Counted from the first letter of the stretch, positions 14,129 through 26,732 are shown. The stretch is 64,000 nt of DNA from Brachypterus glaber (GCA_958510825.1 OY294051.1:32553667-32617666), one strand, 5' to 3'. Program-made: numbers and translations. Notes: generated by a model not told the origin, from the letters alone.

Positions 14129-14233
14129 GTACTCGTTTCATAACACGTTTTTAGTGCACTAGTACTTTAGGAAACTCGCCGCAAGCGTTGTACTTGTACT
14201 CGTGTGCTAAATCGGGTGTTATGAAACTAGTAC
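14129..14233. repeat. hairpin MITE-like element, ~105 bp
   Basis: GTACTCGTTTCATAACACG at the left is matched by GGTGTTATGAAACTAGTAC at the right, and inner bases (TTTTTAGTGCACTAGTAC against GTACTCGTGTGCTAAA) also pair imperfectly. It is a compact foldback structure without coding potential. Confidence 0.65.
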
Positions 14234-16124
14234 GTTAATATACTATGAAGTGGTAAAAGTATTGAAAGAACAAGAAAAATTAAAAAAAAATCGGAAAGTC
14301 TCATTTGTTTTGAAATTTTTGTCCAAATCGCAGACGAGAAATGTTGATTTCTCGAATCTCAGCAATCTCGATTTCTCTATTCTTTCTGTACTATGTGCAT
14401 TTTAATGAAAATTTAAATTCATGGTCGTAGTTAAAATAGCGTGTATAACTTGTGTAGCATGCCATAGACAACTAAATATTACTTACGTTCTCGAAGACAA
14501 ACTGAAAAAGAAAAAAAAGTACTATTAATATTGTTATTAATAATATTATTTACAAATAAATTTTGATATTTATATCATTAAATAAATAATACAGGTCTAC
14601 ATTAATTTTGCGCAAAGGAACTAGTACTGAACCAAGGATGTAGATTTATTTTTTTGATGTGAAGGGTAATATCAAAGTCAGCGATTTTATTTTGGGTTCG
14701 CAAAAAATGAATAATTTTTACATGTAAAAACTAATTATTTTTGCCCAATAGAGGGAGGCAATTACCGCAACTACCCTCATCTAAGCCCTTGCCCCCAACT
14801 CAACGGACATTTTCTATCGTATCGGGAATTTCAAACTACGAAAATGGGCTCAATCGGAAATTTACAAATAAAAAAATATAATGTTTATATGTCCCGAGTG
14901 TCCCGGTAAAAACATTCTCTGGGACGCGTCCGAGAAATTATCTTACGTCTGGAAGTGGGTGGTAATGTGTTTTTAGTCGATTTTAACTCCATGAAATCAA
15001 AATTCAATAAAAAACTATAGTTTTTTAATTATTTTACGTAAAACGCTTTATCACTCAGAAAAATGGAAATAGAATCAAACCGTAATGACGTCATTGATCC
15101 TTGCCTAAAGAGTTATAATATCTTGATTAATCGTGGTTCGAATTTAAAAATAAATACAACACAGAGAATTTCTTCTACTTTAGTCATTTATCTTCTTAAA
15201 TCCGAACAATTATCCCAATTTTAAAATAAAAACATTGACCAATCGGGGGAGATACCCAACAATGGGACACTTTTTTTTAACGGCTGCCAAACTTTTATTT
15301 TTAATCTTTTATACGTATTTTTTTTAGTTATCATATTTGAAACTAAAAGAACACAATCCAAGTGTTAAACCTCAATAATATTTATTTTTACCAAAACTAG
15401 GAGAATTTTAAGATAAAACGTCTTGTCCCATTCAAGAACACGGTATTATTGAATGGGACAAAAATATAAAATTGCTATTAAAGATAACAAATTATGAAAA
15501 TAACTGTTTTTATCACTATTACTAATAACAATAAACCTATAATGTCATTTTATAACAAAAAAAATAGCTGTTAAAGTGTTTTTACATAGAACTTACATTA
15601 AATATTTTTACCAAACTTTGATTCATGTTTTCTTAAATCAATATCAAATATTAGTTTGTTTTGAGTTCTAACTGTTCCAAATTATTGTAAACTAGACACT
15701 CTCTGTCTTTTAAGAGTGATTTCTTATTTAAAAGACATGAATAATAATAAAATATGCAATAAAACAGCTGTCCCATTCAAAGAAACGAAATTTCTCCCCT
15801 TCAAGAATACTAACAATATTATCAAAACAATTATGCCAAAAATATTTACCTTTATCTATAAAATTGGATTATTTGGTATGTTTCGTGGTGTTCTAGAGTA
15901 TTACATAAACCAAATTCAAACAGTTTCCTTTTGCCTTTCGTCAATAAAATATCTTTCAAAATTATTAAAAACATTACTTTTGACCTGGTAAAACTGACTT
16001 ATTAAATTTGTAAAACCCCCAGCTGCCTAAACTTTGCCATTTTTAATTATTTTTTAATGGCGATTTCTCCCGTTAGATTAGACAGGAACAAAAGTTCTAC
16101 CCAAAAAGGATAGAAGACATACAT

Positions 16125-16213
16125 ACACTCCCACTTCCACACAACCAAACAAATTCTGTATTTGTTCTTTGTTGAACAAATACAATATTTACTTGGCCGG
16201 GCGAAAAGTGTAA
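16125..16213. repeat. degenerate foldback element, copy 1
   Basis: Diverged palindrome centred on TTTGTTCTTTGTTGAACAAA, with arms CCACACAACCAAACAAA and TTACTTGGCCGGGCG. It resembles the better preserved copy at 16312-16403. Confidence 0.6.
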
Positions 16214-16311
16214 CTATATTTTTATTAAAGAAATTACTGGCGCCATCTAAATTTTAGTAGAATTATCTTATTCTACAGATTCACATTAGCTATGTTCGTT
16301 CGTGCCGCTCA

Positions 16312-16403
16312 GTGCTACACTTTCCGACCAACCAAATAAATACTGTATTTGTTGTATGAAAAACAAATACAGTACTTATTTGGTTGGCTGGAAAGTGTAG
16401 CAC
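16312..16403. repeat. foldback MITE, copy 2 (well preserved)
   Basis: GTGCTACACTTTCCGACC and GGCTGGAAAGTGTAGCAC form near-complete inverted arms of ~42 bp that continue through AACCAAATAA / TTATTTGGTT and AACAAATACAGTA, with a loop of about 8 nt. Partial matches recur at 16125-16213 and near 54450-54485 (TTATTTGGTTGGGCGAACAG). Confidence 0.8.
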
Positions 16404-17039
16404 AAATGAGATAGAGATAGGGTAGACGTCTTTTGTTTCATAATTCTAGTTGTAGAGAGCTCCATTGCACATCTGAGCGATCTAATCATGGTGACATAAA
16501 CCAAAAATTACGAAGCATAGTTCAGAAACAGGCACTGTTCTATTTAATAATATGTCCCATTCATGGGTATTTTCCCCTACCTACTAAGAATAAAAGTAAA
16601 ATTTTATAAAACGATGAAAAATTAAAGGGCTGCGCATGTGTCTTTCACCCATAATGATATTTTGAAAATGTTAACATCACCTTCAATTGAAAATAACTCT
16701 AAAAATGGTTTTAATGTAATTTAAAATACGAACTGGCTATTTAAAAGTCCGACGTAACATTACCTAACTCTTTGGTTTAGGTCGTTTTTTTCGCCTGTTT
16801 GCTGTTTTTGAGAAATACAAAATACAAAAATATTCCTTAAAACTTTAAAACCTCCAAGAATAAGCCAATAAAAATACAGGACGTACAAATAGCCTGTTCC
16901 AAATACAGCCTGTTTGAAATTATACAAAACGGAGAAAACAAAGATCAAGGCTGGCGTGATTTGTTTTTAAATGAAACACTGCGCATCGGACGGGCCGTCT
17001 GATCGTTTTACCTTTGTTTTCTCCGTATTTTATATTTAT

Positions 17040-17150
17040 GTTAAAAATTAATGAAGAGCCCCTAGCACAAGCTAAAGGTTATTTGGGGCTCTCCATGTAT
17101 CTGTAATAATACAAAACAAATAAATAAACAAATAAATAAATATGGTATAC
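17040..17150. repeat. 3' tail of a retroposed element
   Basis: TTATTTGGGGCTCTCCATG is followed by a CTGTAATAATAC segment and a run of AAATAAATAAATAAATA. The same phrase with a TAAA-repeat tail occurs at 32100-32158. A shared 3' end with a simple A-rich repeat tail is typical of non-LTR retrotransposons and SINEs. Confidence 0.5.
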
Positions 17151-17887
17151 AAATTTTTGCAAAATTGGCGAAGGCGCAAATACTAAAACTAAAATTACAA
17201 ATTAGGTTAAAATTAAAAAAAAAAAATAATATCTATAGTAACCACGCGTGATCTTGGTGTGCTGAAACCACGCTTTTTTCAACTTTAACCTTTTAAAATA
17301 TACCAGCTGTGTAAATAATGACTGGGCATTGAAACAACTAAAAAAAGTTGCTTCGCAATTATACCATAGCATAGGGGGTTTTTATTTTGGGGTAGCTAAG
17401 TGTTACAATCCCTAAAATTATATACTTAAATATCCCCCTCGATAAAACAAGCTGACCTATCTATTAGATTTTTTACACTGTGCTTAGGGGACGTCAATAA
17501 AGTACATCCCCCCTTGTTTGACCCCCTCTATCCCTTGCCACAAAGTGTCACACTGGCACTGACTCCACCCTCCCTCATGTGTCAGGTCACAATAATTTTT
17601 ATATACAAAAAAAAAAACAAAACAAATTTGAAGATATCAAGGCCTTAAGGATAAGATAGAAAAAATTGTAATAGCACATTAACTTTTTTGTGAAATCACA
17701 TTTCTCTACACCATCCCTCCCCCTGTCACAAAGTGTCACAAACTCCTGGAAGGGGGTTCCTCCTCCCCCACATAGGCGTTACATACTTTATGGACATCCC
17801 TTAGTTTGCGAAATATTTGGGGTGGATCGTTTTCAAATGATCACCCGGTATATAATATATACTGCAAGTTTATTAGATGATCCGATT

Positions 17888-18036
17888 AAGGGCATATCCA
17901 CAGGCTCGCATAACAACATAGTACATAAGAATGCGTTGTCGTGATTGGCTTAAAGTGCCGCCATGTACCTTGTAAGCCAATCACGGCATCGCATTCTTAT
18001 GTTTTATGTTCTTATGCAACCTTCTGAATAGGCCTT
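17888..18036. repeat. foldback MITE, ~149 bp
   Basis: AAGGGCATATCCACAGGCTC at the left pairs with the right end (GAATAGGCCTT preceded by ATGCAACC), and inner arms GCGTTGTCGTGATTGGCTTA and TGTAAGCCAATCACGGCA pair strongly. The loop is about 20 nt. A relative lies at 800-922. Confidence 0.75.
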
Positions 18037-18418
18037 AAATCTTTTTTTCTGAAAATCGTAATACACTTGACTGTATTTATTGCAGTTAAAGTTAGTGCTG
18101 TGAAACTGTACTATTAAATTCATAAAAAAAAATAAATTTGTGTACGTAAATATCTATGCTTAAAATTTTATAATTAAATTTATCTGTTTATTTCAAGTTT
18201 ATCAGTGTTCAATGCAAAGTCGAATAAATATTTTGACCTAACTCAACATAATTTTTTTTGCGTAAAAACTATGCGAGTGTTTTTTCGTTTTGGCAACCAT
18301 TCAAAATAATAAATGCAAATAAAAAGTGTCTATATAAAAACTTTTTTTTATATTCGCTAGTTTCAAAATAATAGTTGTTTTTTTCGTTCGAGCAATTGCT
18401 TTATTTTTAAATTATTTC

Positions 18419-18585
18419 TATATAAAAATAAATCCATTCAGTTTGAATTTGGTGTTACTACAGAGTGCTCCTTATTTTTGTCCTTAAAAGATTTCAGTTT
18501 ATATTTTGTGGATTTGAAAACGTCATCACAAGATAAAACAGTGTTTTGTGAATATTTGCAGTGCATTTACAAGATTTTTTTTAAT
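18419..18585 (+). promoter_or_regulatory. candidate proximal promoter and non-coding 5' exon of broad
   Basis: A TATATAAAAA motif at 18419 is followed by an initiator-like TTCAGTTT with its A at 18440. About 145 nt later comes a perfect donor core, TTTAAT|GTAAGTTAA, at 18585/18586. This could splice to the acceptor at 21627, giving a 5' UTR exon. TATA-to-initiator spacing is about 20 nt, shorter than the usual ~30, so the exact start is doubtful. Another TATATAAAA lies at 18331. Transcript data are needed. Confidence 0.3.
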
Positions 18586-19399
18586 GTAAGTTAAACATTA
18601 ACTAAAGGCTTTAGATTTATACAAAGTGATTCAGGGTTACAAAATTTTGGGTGATCCTAATAAAAAATAAAATAAAAACACAAGGTGCCTGGTCCTAAAA
18701 TGGCTCTCTTAAGAACCCATTTTCTACATATCTTTTTTGTGCTGTCTACATTGTGAAAAAATAAGACAAAATTGCCAGTCATTCTAACAGGAATTTTACT
18801 AATTATAGTAAAATTCCAGCATCGATATATATATATAAAATTCCAGTACGAAAACAGTATAGGTAAAATTAGAATTCCGGTACGGATAACTAGATTTTTT
18901 TTTCTTTCTTTTTTTTTATAGTCTACAATTAATAACTACATTTTATTTATCCCATATCTTCCCTGCCGGTTATGGAACTATTTCGTTAAGAATAATTTGT
19001 TTGAAAAGTTTTAGAGATTTTTTTTTATTTTATTATATTTTAAGTTATACAGTATATGCACGTAAAGGCCGTTAAAAAAATAAACCGCACTGAGTAATAT
19101 ATCTTAAAATTCAAATTTTAAGATATACCTATTACTCGGGGACACCCGTCATTTCACAAATAAAAAAAAGTTCTCGAAAAAAAGTCAAAATGTTTTTTTT
19201 TTCAAAATTAATGTTTCTCAAAAATGGAATTTTTATTGTATTAATTAAAAAAAAACTTAAGCTTATGAGAACAAGCCAAAAGGAGGGGGTATAAAGTTTT
19301 TACTAAACGCCCCTCGTGTTTATTTCGAAAATATTAAATTAAGTGATCCTGATACATGCAATAAACGCATATTTTCCAGAATTATTTATGATAAATTCT

Positions 19400-20155
19400 T
19401 ATTACACTATTCACAGCACCTGCGTAGAATAGTATTATACGGTAGTTTCGAATTTTCCAAAATTTTCAAAAATCGTCCTAGACAAAAAATTTGTTTTATG
19501 AAAAAATAAGATTTTTTTGTCCGTCTGTCTGTCTGTCTTATGTCACTATTTTTGTAGACAAGATACTCAAGAATCCGACCGACTTGAAATTTTCAGGAAA
19601 AATCATGTTCTATGAGGGAAAATCCCTATTGTTTTTGAACGTAATCCCCAAAAAAGCAAAGAAATTATCGAAAAAAGCTGAAAGAAAATTTCGATTAATG
19701 TAACTTTTTCAGGAAAAATTACTTTTATTATAAGGATAAATTCTACCAATATTGAATGTAATCCCCCCAAAAACAAATAAGTTATGGGGGGTTAATTTTT
19801 TTTAAGAAAATGTTTTTTTTTTATTATTAAAAAAAATGTTTCTTTTTATTTATTTTTGTAAAAAAAATCAAATATTTTTCATTTTCGTAAAAAGAAAATA
19901 AAAAAAATTGAACATTTTTTTAAGTTTTTTTTTTTATTTTGGAAAATGCAATATACCATTTACTGAGGGGCTGACCGCGTCTAAAATTATACAAAAGATT
20001 TCCTTTTTGCAAAGAGTTCCTTCGAGTTCCTCGGAGTTCCTCCTGAGTTCCTTTGGCTGGTACAAAAGATTTCCTCGCGGTCAGTCCCTCACCATTTACT
20101 GTGAATAGTATATAATGGAATGCGTAGCATTACACATCTTCACGGCTTGTTTTTT
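19400..20155 (+). repeat. dispersed element, + orientation copy
   Basis: It begins near TCACAGCACCTGCGTAGAAT and ends at TGAATAGTATATAATGGAAT followed by GCGTAGCATTACACATCTTC and CGGCTTGTTTT. Internal text includes tandem GTCCGTCTGTCTGTCTG and two phrases GGAAAAATCATGTTC / GGAAAAATTACTTTTA. The same order, reverse-complemented, is found at 27225-27880; end fragments occur at 28735-28805 and near 1590-1640. The dispersed, orientation-independent copies show it is mobile or formerly mobile. I recognise no transposase. Confidence 0.7.
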
Positions 20156-21205
20156 TTAGTTTATTTTAATTTATTTCATTATATAAGTACTATTTGAAAA
20201 TATGTTTATAAATATATTTTCAAATAGTACATAATAATTATTATTATTACATTTTATATAAAACATGCCTGTTTTAACTACAACACTTCAATTTTCTGTA
20301 AAAAAAATAGATTAATTAATTTTGGCAAACGCAAAATCACGTCATTTTTATATTGCTCTATCTTAATGGTATGGAAAATCCCAAGGAAATTCCTTTGTTT
20401 TGCAACAGTTTTTAAAAGAATTTTAAATAACTTTTAATACAACTTTCTTAAAAAGTTTTAAAAAATCTGTTTGGTTCTCCTTTTCTTGTTAACACGATAA
20501 CTCAATAGGGCCTTTATTTTTACTGAAAATACGTAGGGCACCCAGGGCAAATACGTCAATTATACTTTTAAACTAATTTTAAATGATACAATTAAAATTT
20601 TACAAAAGAGACTTTAAAAATTGCATTTTTTAGTAAAACAAAATTGAAAAATAAAAACCGTAAAAACCCGTTTAAAAACTTAAAAACTATATGGTCGAAT
20701 AGAGAATTTTATGAGCTTTAAAATGATGTATCACACGACCCCTCTTTCTATTAAAAAAAAATGTTTCCCCTTGCCCCCCTGTCTCCATTGTGCCCCTAAG
20801 CATATTAAGTATACACCGAAAAATAATTTGGGTTATGTCGTGTATGTGTTCCAAATTTCAAGTTGATATCTTAAGACGTTCAGAAGTTAAAGGGGGCACG
20901 CTCTGTATAATATTTTTACACAATATCCAGTAATTCTGTAATTAAAAATTATTTAAGAATGATGCTGTTTTAAAGTAGTAGTAGAAAAAAAAATATTTTA
21001 ATTATGAAACCATTAAAAAAATAATTTGAAACAAAAAACGCCACTTATAAAAATGTTATAAAGGATGAATAATTTTAAGGAATATAAAATCTATAATTTA
21101 TTGGATATCTATTTATTATTTTGCACCATCTCGCTTTAAAATTATAACAATAAATATCTAAAACGAAAAATATATCAAAAACTTTTTATCATTTATAGAT
21201 GAATA

Positions 21206-21525
21206 TTACGAAGGAGTAGAAGGCTCACGTTATTCTTCTTCTTCTTCTTCTTCTTCTTCTTCATGTTATTTTTGGCGTCGTTTTTTCAACATTTCCGCCA
21301 CATACTTGGGTTACTTAATTTCATTGGCTAAAAAGGTAGTGAGAGCGTAATTTGAAAAGGCTCACGTTATGTTTTTTTATAACTTAAAGTTGCAACTGTA
21401 GTAGTAGACAGTTGTCTCTGTCGAATAGACAATTTGAACAGAGGCTTACCAAAGGGGGAATGGGGGAAGCCTCACCCATAATAAAAAAACATTACGTGAG
21501 CCTTCTACGCCTTCGTAGAATATAC
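21206..21525. repeat. inverted repeat enclosing a (CTT)n microsatellite
   Basis: ACGAAGGAGTAGAAGGCTC at the left (followed by ACGTTATT) is matched in inverted orientation by TGAGCCTTCTACGCCTTCGT near 21502-21525. Inside is about nine CTT units (21234-21262) and a second GGCTCACGTTATGTTTTTTT copy at 21360. The element ends about 100 bp before the broad coding acceptor. Confidence 0.65.
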
Positions 21526-21650
21526 TACAGAATAAGAAGTATTACATTAATATTATATCAAAATTTATGTAAAAATTTATGTAAAATGTAATGAAAAATT
21601 ATAAAAAAATTATTATCTTCTTTTCAGGTGATCAATATTTTTACATAAAA

Positions 21651-21836
21651 ATGGTAGATACTCAACACTTCTGTCTACGATGGAACAACTACCAGAGTAG
21701 CATAACTTCGGCGTTCGAAAATTTAAGGGACGATGAAGACTTCGTGGACGTAACGCTGGCTTGTGATGGCAAAAGCCTTAAGGCTCACAGAGTAGTTTTA
21801 TCAGCATGTAGCCCTTATTTTAGAGAACTATTAAAA
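21651..21836 (+). CDS. broad coding exon 1: N-terminal half of BTB domain
   Basis: The exon starts after acceptor TTCTTTTCAG (exon base 1 at 21628) and has 23 nt of 5' UTR before ATG at 21651. Residues 1-62 begin [19 protein letters not shown], the hallmark start of the insect BTB group called ttk-type (HFCLRWNN). They continue through DVTLACDG and the [15 protein letters not shown] core helix motif. The exon ends at LLK with donor AAA|GTAAGT (phase 0). The BTB fold mediates dimerisation and cofactor binding. The match to Broad, rather than Lola, Ttk or Fruitless, rests on the remembered Broad N-terminus and is strong. The next coding exon lies 7.6 kb downstream, so this intron splits the BTB domain. 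Confidence 0.95.
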
Positions 21837-22029
21837 GTAAGTATTAACCCATATTAATCAGAAATAATTTATGTTTAATTGAAAGGTTTCAGAATTACTT
21901 GAAACAATGAGAATTAAGAACATCAAAAAAGGATTTCATTAATTTTCAAAAAAACACTTTTTTCTAATTTTTCATATGCACCCCTCCTACGTTGTTTCAA
22001 TTGAAAAAGTGCACACCAAATTTCAGGTT

Positions 22030-22460
22030 ACTTGAACATTTTTTGACCTCCGCCCAACAAGTTATAATAATGAGATATTTGTATTGTTTAATTTCTTACA
22101 TTGTTACAGTTTTAAACATAAAACAAGCCGTGAAGATATGTTATGCTACGCATTCCTTTATATACTATTCACAGTGGATGCTATTATGCATTTTCCCAAA
22201 TAACTAAACTTCAAAGAAAAAAAAATAATTAAAAAAATATATTTTTTTTTTCAAAAAAAAACGTATTTTTTTTTTTTAAGTTGCGTTATTTGGGAAAATG
22301 CAATATACCATCCACTGTGAATAGTATATAATAAAATGCGTCGCATTACATATGATCACGGCTTGTTTTGTCTTTAAAACTTAACAATGTAAGAAATTAA
22401 ACAATACAAATACCTCATTATTATAACTGAGTTGGGCGGGGGTGAAAAAATGTCCAATTA
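22030..22460. repeat. large foldback element in broad intron 1
   Basis: Two arms of about 180-200 bp are nearly exact inverse copies. The left includes GTATTGTTTAATTTCTTACA, ACAAGCCGTGAAGATATG and ATACTATTCACAGTGGATG; the right repeats these as CATCCACTGTGAATAGTAT, CACGGCTTGTTTTG and TGTAAGAAATTAAACAATAC. The centre is A/T-rich. The inner arms match the termini of the 19400-20155 family, so this is probably two copies of that family inserted head-to-head, or a foldback derivative of it. Confidence 0.8.
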
Positions 22461-23818
22461 AAAAATTAAAAAAATGTGTTTTTTTGCAATACCCTATCCC
22501 CCATACTTTCATTAAAAGTTATATTTAAGATATATTTAATTGAAAAATACAGTTATAACATTATAAGATTTAAAAATTTGTTAGTGGAGTCCAAACTCTC
22601 GATCACGATTAGAAACGATTATAATATATTTGGGATTTTTCTAGATGTTTTGACCTTGAAAAAAATTAACTTAAATTGGTAATTAAAAAAATTAAACAAG
22701 GTTTTCGGTTATTTACTTAATATAATTAAACTATTTTATCATCACCTAGATAAGACTTTTTTTAATTATAAATATGAATATCACATTTAAAATCCTTAAT
22801 TTTTCTAAGGTTAGATAATTACCAATTTATTCTAGTTATTTAAGGTTATATAACTTTAGTTCTTGTGCACTCAATATTTAAAGTTAATTTCTGTAAGATC
22901 CATATTAAAAAATATAAGATATTACCTTTAAAACTACCTTTATTTAGGAAGTGATAAAAAAAAACTTCACTGATGAAATATTTTCCATTGTGGCAGTTCT
23001 AGAAAAGAGCGATGCGAAAAAATGTTATAATAATAACATAATAACCCTCTACACACATTTTAAAAGCTAAAACTATCAAACATATACAAAAAGATCATTT
23101 GAGTCGACTTATTTGTGTGATTTATGTAGTCGATATCTCAACTCATTCAAAAGTTAAGAGGGGGCTTGACTTTTGGACCGCACTGTATGCTATAATATAT
23201 TATTACTAATAATTTATTAGTATACTATTATAGTAAATATAAATATGCAAACGTTCACAATTTTTAACTTCAAAAATAGATATTTTGAGTTTAAATTTTG
23301 TTTATAATAATAGTTCCAAAGATTTCGAAAATAATTACATAAATTTTAATAGATTTTGCATAGATGCAGTTTGCTATCAGACATTTTTTTTTAATTTTTA
23401 AATCTATTTTTGTTTATAGATCTATTAACAAAAATTTATTTTAAAATTTTAAAAAAATGTCTGATAGCAAACCAAGCTCTAATTTTGATCTCTAGTTTGT
23501 TTTCTATGCTACTAGACTAGGAGTGACATCTTATATGCTTTAACTAGTTAACCAACGTGACTTCTTATTAAAATTTATCATAAAACTAAAACTTTCCTTG
23601 GTATTGTTTGATACACGGACGTGTGGCTATGGAAAATATGTGAGGAATGTGTGTGCCTCTCACTTGCATGCACGCATGCCTTATGACGCTTATGACGTAA
23701 AGAAGAGGCCGCGCTGCCCGTTCCGTGATATATCCCCCTTTCGTAGGAGCTTTCTTACCGTGTGGCAGACTATAACCTGGTCCCGAGACCAGGTCCAGTT
23801 CGCTGATCTCGGGACTTG

Positions 23819-23966
23819 GGGAACGTTCAAGTATTACGTAACGCTCCTAGGGGGGGGGTCATTTTGGAGTGTTACGCCCAGGTTAATGGTATAGGAAAGT
23901 AGCGTTACAGGGGGGTGGGGGTCGAAAATGATCAAAATTTGCGTTACGTAATACTTGAAAGTTCCC
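23819..23966. repeat. MITE with ~25-bp terminal inverted repeats
   Basis: GGGAACGTTCAAGTATTACG (then TAACG) at the left is matched by CGTTACGTAATACTTGAAAG (then TTCCC) at the right. The interior is G-rich (a run of nine Gs at about 23851). The TTACGTAACG core of the termini is shared with the element at 35820-36056. Confidence 0.75.
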
Positions 23967-24814
23967 TTGCATGCCCTAATAGACAGACAGACCGACAGAC
24001 AGACATTTTACGCTAAAATAAGCTTTTTGCATATAAAAAATCGTAATTAAACGTAAAAATAGCAATATCCTCAATTTTATCTTACGATAAGGCAAAGCAA
24101 AAGAGCAAAAATATTCGAATATCGCATTCTAGAATTCGAATTCTAAACAATTTAATAAATATTGTTAATAATTCTTTTTTGTATCCAAAAATAGTCAATA
24201 TGTTTGTTTGTCTGAAAATTTGATTATTCATACCAAAGTTTAATAACACTATAAATTAAAAATGAATGCTTTATTTTTTTAACAATAATGCGATGTATTA
24301 TTTTAGATATAGACTAATAATCTGTTAACTTTTATTTGTAAACAAAAAAAAATATGAGGAATTTTTTAGCATAAATGGAAATAGTAATACAACAAAGAAT
24401 GATTATCATAATTTTTAAGTATGCAATATATTGCACGGCGGGTCCAAAACCGGTTTTATTAAAAATTTCACCTCCATCCAAAACTGATGTCAATTCTTGT
24501 TAAGGGATCGAATACGAGTAGAATAAACCAAAAATTAAAAAAATCGTAGGAAGAAATTTTGAGTAATATCGATAAATGTCTGTTTTTGGATACTTTACAG
24601 CTGTTAAATTATTCTCTTGCCTTTTGAAGTACTGAAAATTAATTAAAACCCCTTGTATGTCATACTACTGGAAAGCTATTAAAATGAGCTTTCTTTTGAT
24701 ATATAACATAATAACAAAGAGCAACGCGGGTTGCCTACTCTAGACCTTTTAATAAGTTTTCATAAAAAAATAGTTATATTGCAAAACTTAACAGGTTGTT
24801 TTAAAAACAGAAAT

Positions 24815-25350
24815 ACTAAATTAAGAGGAGATTCCACACCGAAAAATGTAAAAAAAAGTTCCTATAAAGATTTGTCTGTAGATGTGTCCTAGGGAGTTAC
24901 GGCCCTCCGAAGTGTCCGTCCGTCCGTAGGGTTTTTATTAATTATCTCTGAAACCCTATAAACTACACCAACGAAATTTTGTACATACCCTTATATAATA
25001 AAGGCAATCATCCTATGTAATTTTGATTTTATAATTTTAACCAGAGGCGTGCAAAATAGGGGACGCTTTTGCCCCAAACTTTTTTTATTGCTTTTTTTGA
25101 AATTTTTCCAATTAAATATGTTTCCTTACTTTAAAACACATAAGAAAGGTACTCTTTATGTAATACCAAACACGGCGCACGGTGAGTCCAAAACTAGTTT
25201 TTATAACAATTTCACCTCTATCCAAAATTAATGTTAATTCTTATTAAGGGGTCGAATACCAAACGCGGCGCACGGTGGGTCCAAAACTAGTTTTTATAAC
25301 AATTTCACCTCTATCCAAAATTAATGTTAATTCTTATTAAGGGGTCGAAT
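24815..25350. repeat. dispersed repeat plus 93-bp tandem duplication
   Basis: The left part (24815-25160) is a relative of 6715-7090, sharing GATTCYACAYC, a GGGAGYTAMGGCCCTC-like phrase and the AGGTACTCTT phrase. The right part is a 93-bp unit starting near 25164 and repeated at 25257, almost unchanged (GGTGAGTCC versus GGTGGGTCC). A single diverged copy of that unit is at about 24435-24530, and a short inverse piece (AAAACCGGTTTTGGACC) lies at about 25450. Confidence 0.7.
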
Positions 25351-25904
25351 ACGAGTAAAAAAAAACAAAAATAAAAAAATTGATGGAAGAAATTTTGAGT
25401 AATACCGAAAAACTTGCTTTTAAATATTTTTGTAGGTTGTATTTTTAATAAAACCGGTTTTGGACCCGCCGTGATTGATCAGAACTTTAAGCTTTTTACT
25501 GTTTCCTGTCAATTTTCTTTTCAATTTTTCCCCTTTACCGTCTCTAGCCATTTTCTTCCAGGTTGGCTTCTTTTCTTTTCCCAATTTCACCTCTAAAAAT
25601 GTCCATTTCATCCTTTCTATATCGATGGTCAAGCGTACAAAGGTGCTAAGTATATAGGGAAACTTTATGTACCTTCGATATAACTTGACCACCTAGTTCT
25701 TTGCGCCTTAGTCGTCTGCCCTATTCCATATCTGCCATACTGCATAACTTATATAACTCCATATCTGCCATACTGCCATAACTTTCTTATTTGTTTTTCT
25801 TCTCCATTCCATTTCACTTATCGTTCGAATACCAAAACTTCCCCTTAGCATTTTTCTCTTCCATATTTCAAAGTTTGCATCTAGTCCCATTCATTACCAT
25901 TAGT

Positions 25905-26050
25905 CGGCGTAAACTCAGTTATGAATCATCACCGTTGAAAATAAACACAAAAACATAGGCTTACAAAATCATTTTGCCGAATTATGAGGGAAATTTTTAT
26001 AAAGGTCACTAAATCGAAACATTTGACGACTAATTTGTTAGACACAAAAA
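25905..26050. repeat. dispersed repeat, copy 1 (partner at 53693-53825)
   Basis: AAACTCAGTTATGAATCATC, ACATAGGCTTACA, ATTTTGCCGAATT and AAAGGTCACTAAATCGAAAC occur here and, in the same order and orientation, at 53693-53825. Coding potential is absent. Confidence 0.7.
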
Positions 26051-26167
26051 ACCGACATTCGATTTTTATCTTTTAAGAATACGAAACTTTTTAATTTTTA
26101 TTTATCGATAACTTTTTTTCCCACCTTACTTGTTTAATGTGCAATAAAGTTTGCAAAAATATATTAA

Positions 26168-26732
26168 GTCCAAAGAACTTTTACCTCAAGAAGGAACATG
26201 ATGAAATCTACCGTATGCTTTGTTGGAAGCGTGAACCAACTACGGTGAGGGGCTGGCTGTGGGGCTGTGGGGAGTGACTATTGTTTACACTTAGTACGCG
26301 TAAAGAGAGAGAAAGAATGTGTAAACTCACAGTCTAATGTCGTACAATGACTGACAGGGGTACAGTGTTGCCGATTGGAAACATATACTTTGGATATTTT
26401 ATTGTAAATTTTAAGAAACATTAGTTCTATAGGAGTTTTATATGAACTAGTAGTTTAATTTTAATAGATTTAAATATACTATATAATTAAACATAATTAT
26501 AGTATACACAATAAAGCTTTTTACATTTTTAATTTAAGTATAATGATTTGAATTGATGATAAGGTGGAAACTACGCAACATCGCTACTAGGTAGCCTGAA
26601 AGTCGACTAGCGACATCTACATTTTACACCACAAAGCTGTATCGCGTTTCTGTTAGTAAATAGACAAACAAAAAGACGACACCTTCATAAACATTGGTCT
26701 GAAATTACTTCTTGAGGTAAAAGTTCTTTGAC
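26168..26732. mobile_element. non-autonomous DNA transposon with ~25-bp terminal inverted repeats
   Basis: GTCCAAAGAACTTTTACCTC followed by AAGAAG at the left is inverted at the right as CTTCTTGAGGTAAAAGTTCT followed by TTGAC. The 565-bp interval has a different texture from the surrounding intron and no transposase-like frame. I see no certain target-site duplication. Confidence 0.65.

Larger units (their letters stand above)
10209..18418. other. no coding exon recognised; probable 5' intron or upstream DNA of broad
   Basis: AT-rich sequence with several foldback elements (listed separately). A GC-richer patch near 11770-11925 contains an inverted pair, CGTAATT / AATTACG, and an open frame without motifs. 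It may be a repeat fragment. The rest holds nothing I can name. Confidence 0.4.
18586..21627. other. probable intron upstream of the broad start codon
   Basis: If the donor at 18586 is real, this is the last 5' UTR intron. It contains the 19400-20155 repeat, low-complexity A/T runs and an inverted repeat with a (CTT)n tract. No coding exon is visible. The acceptor at its right end is TTCTTTTCAG. Confidence 0.4.
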
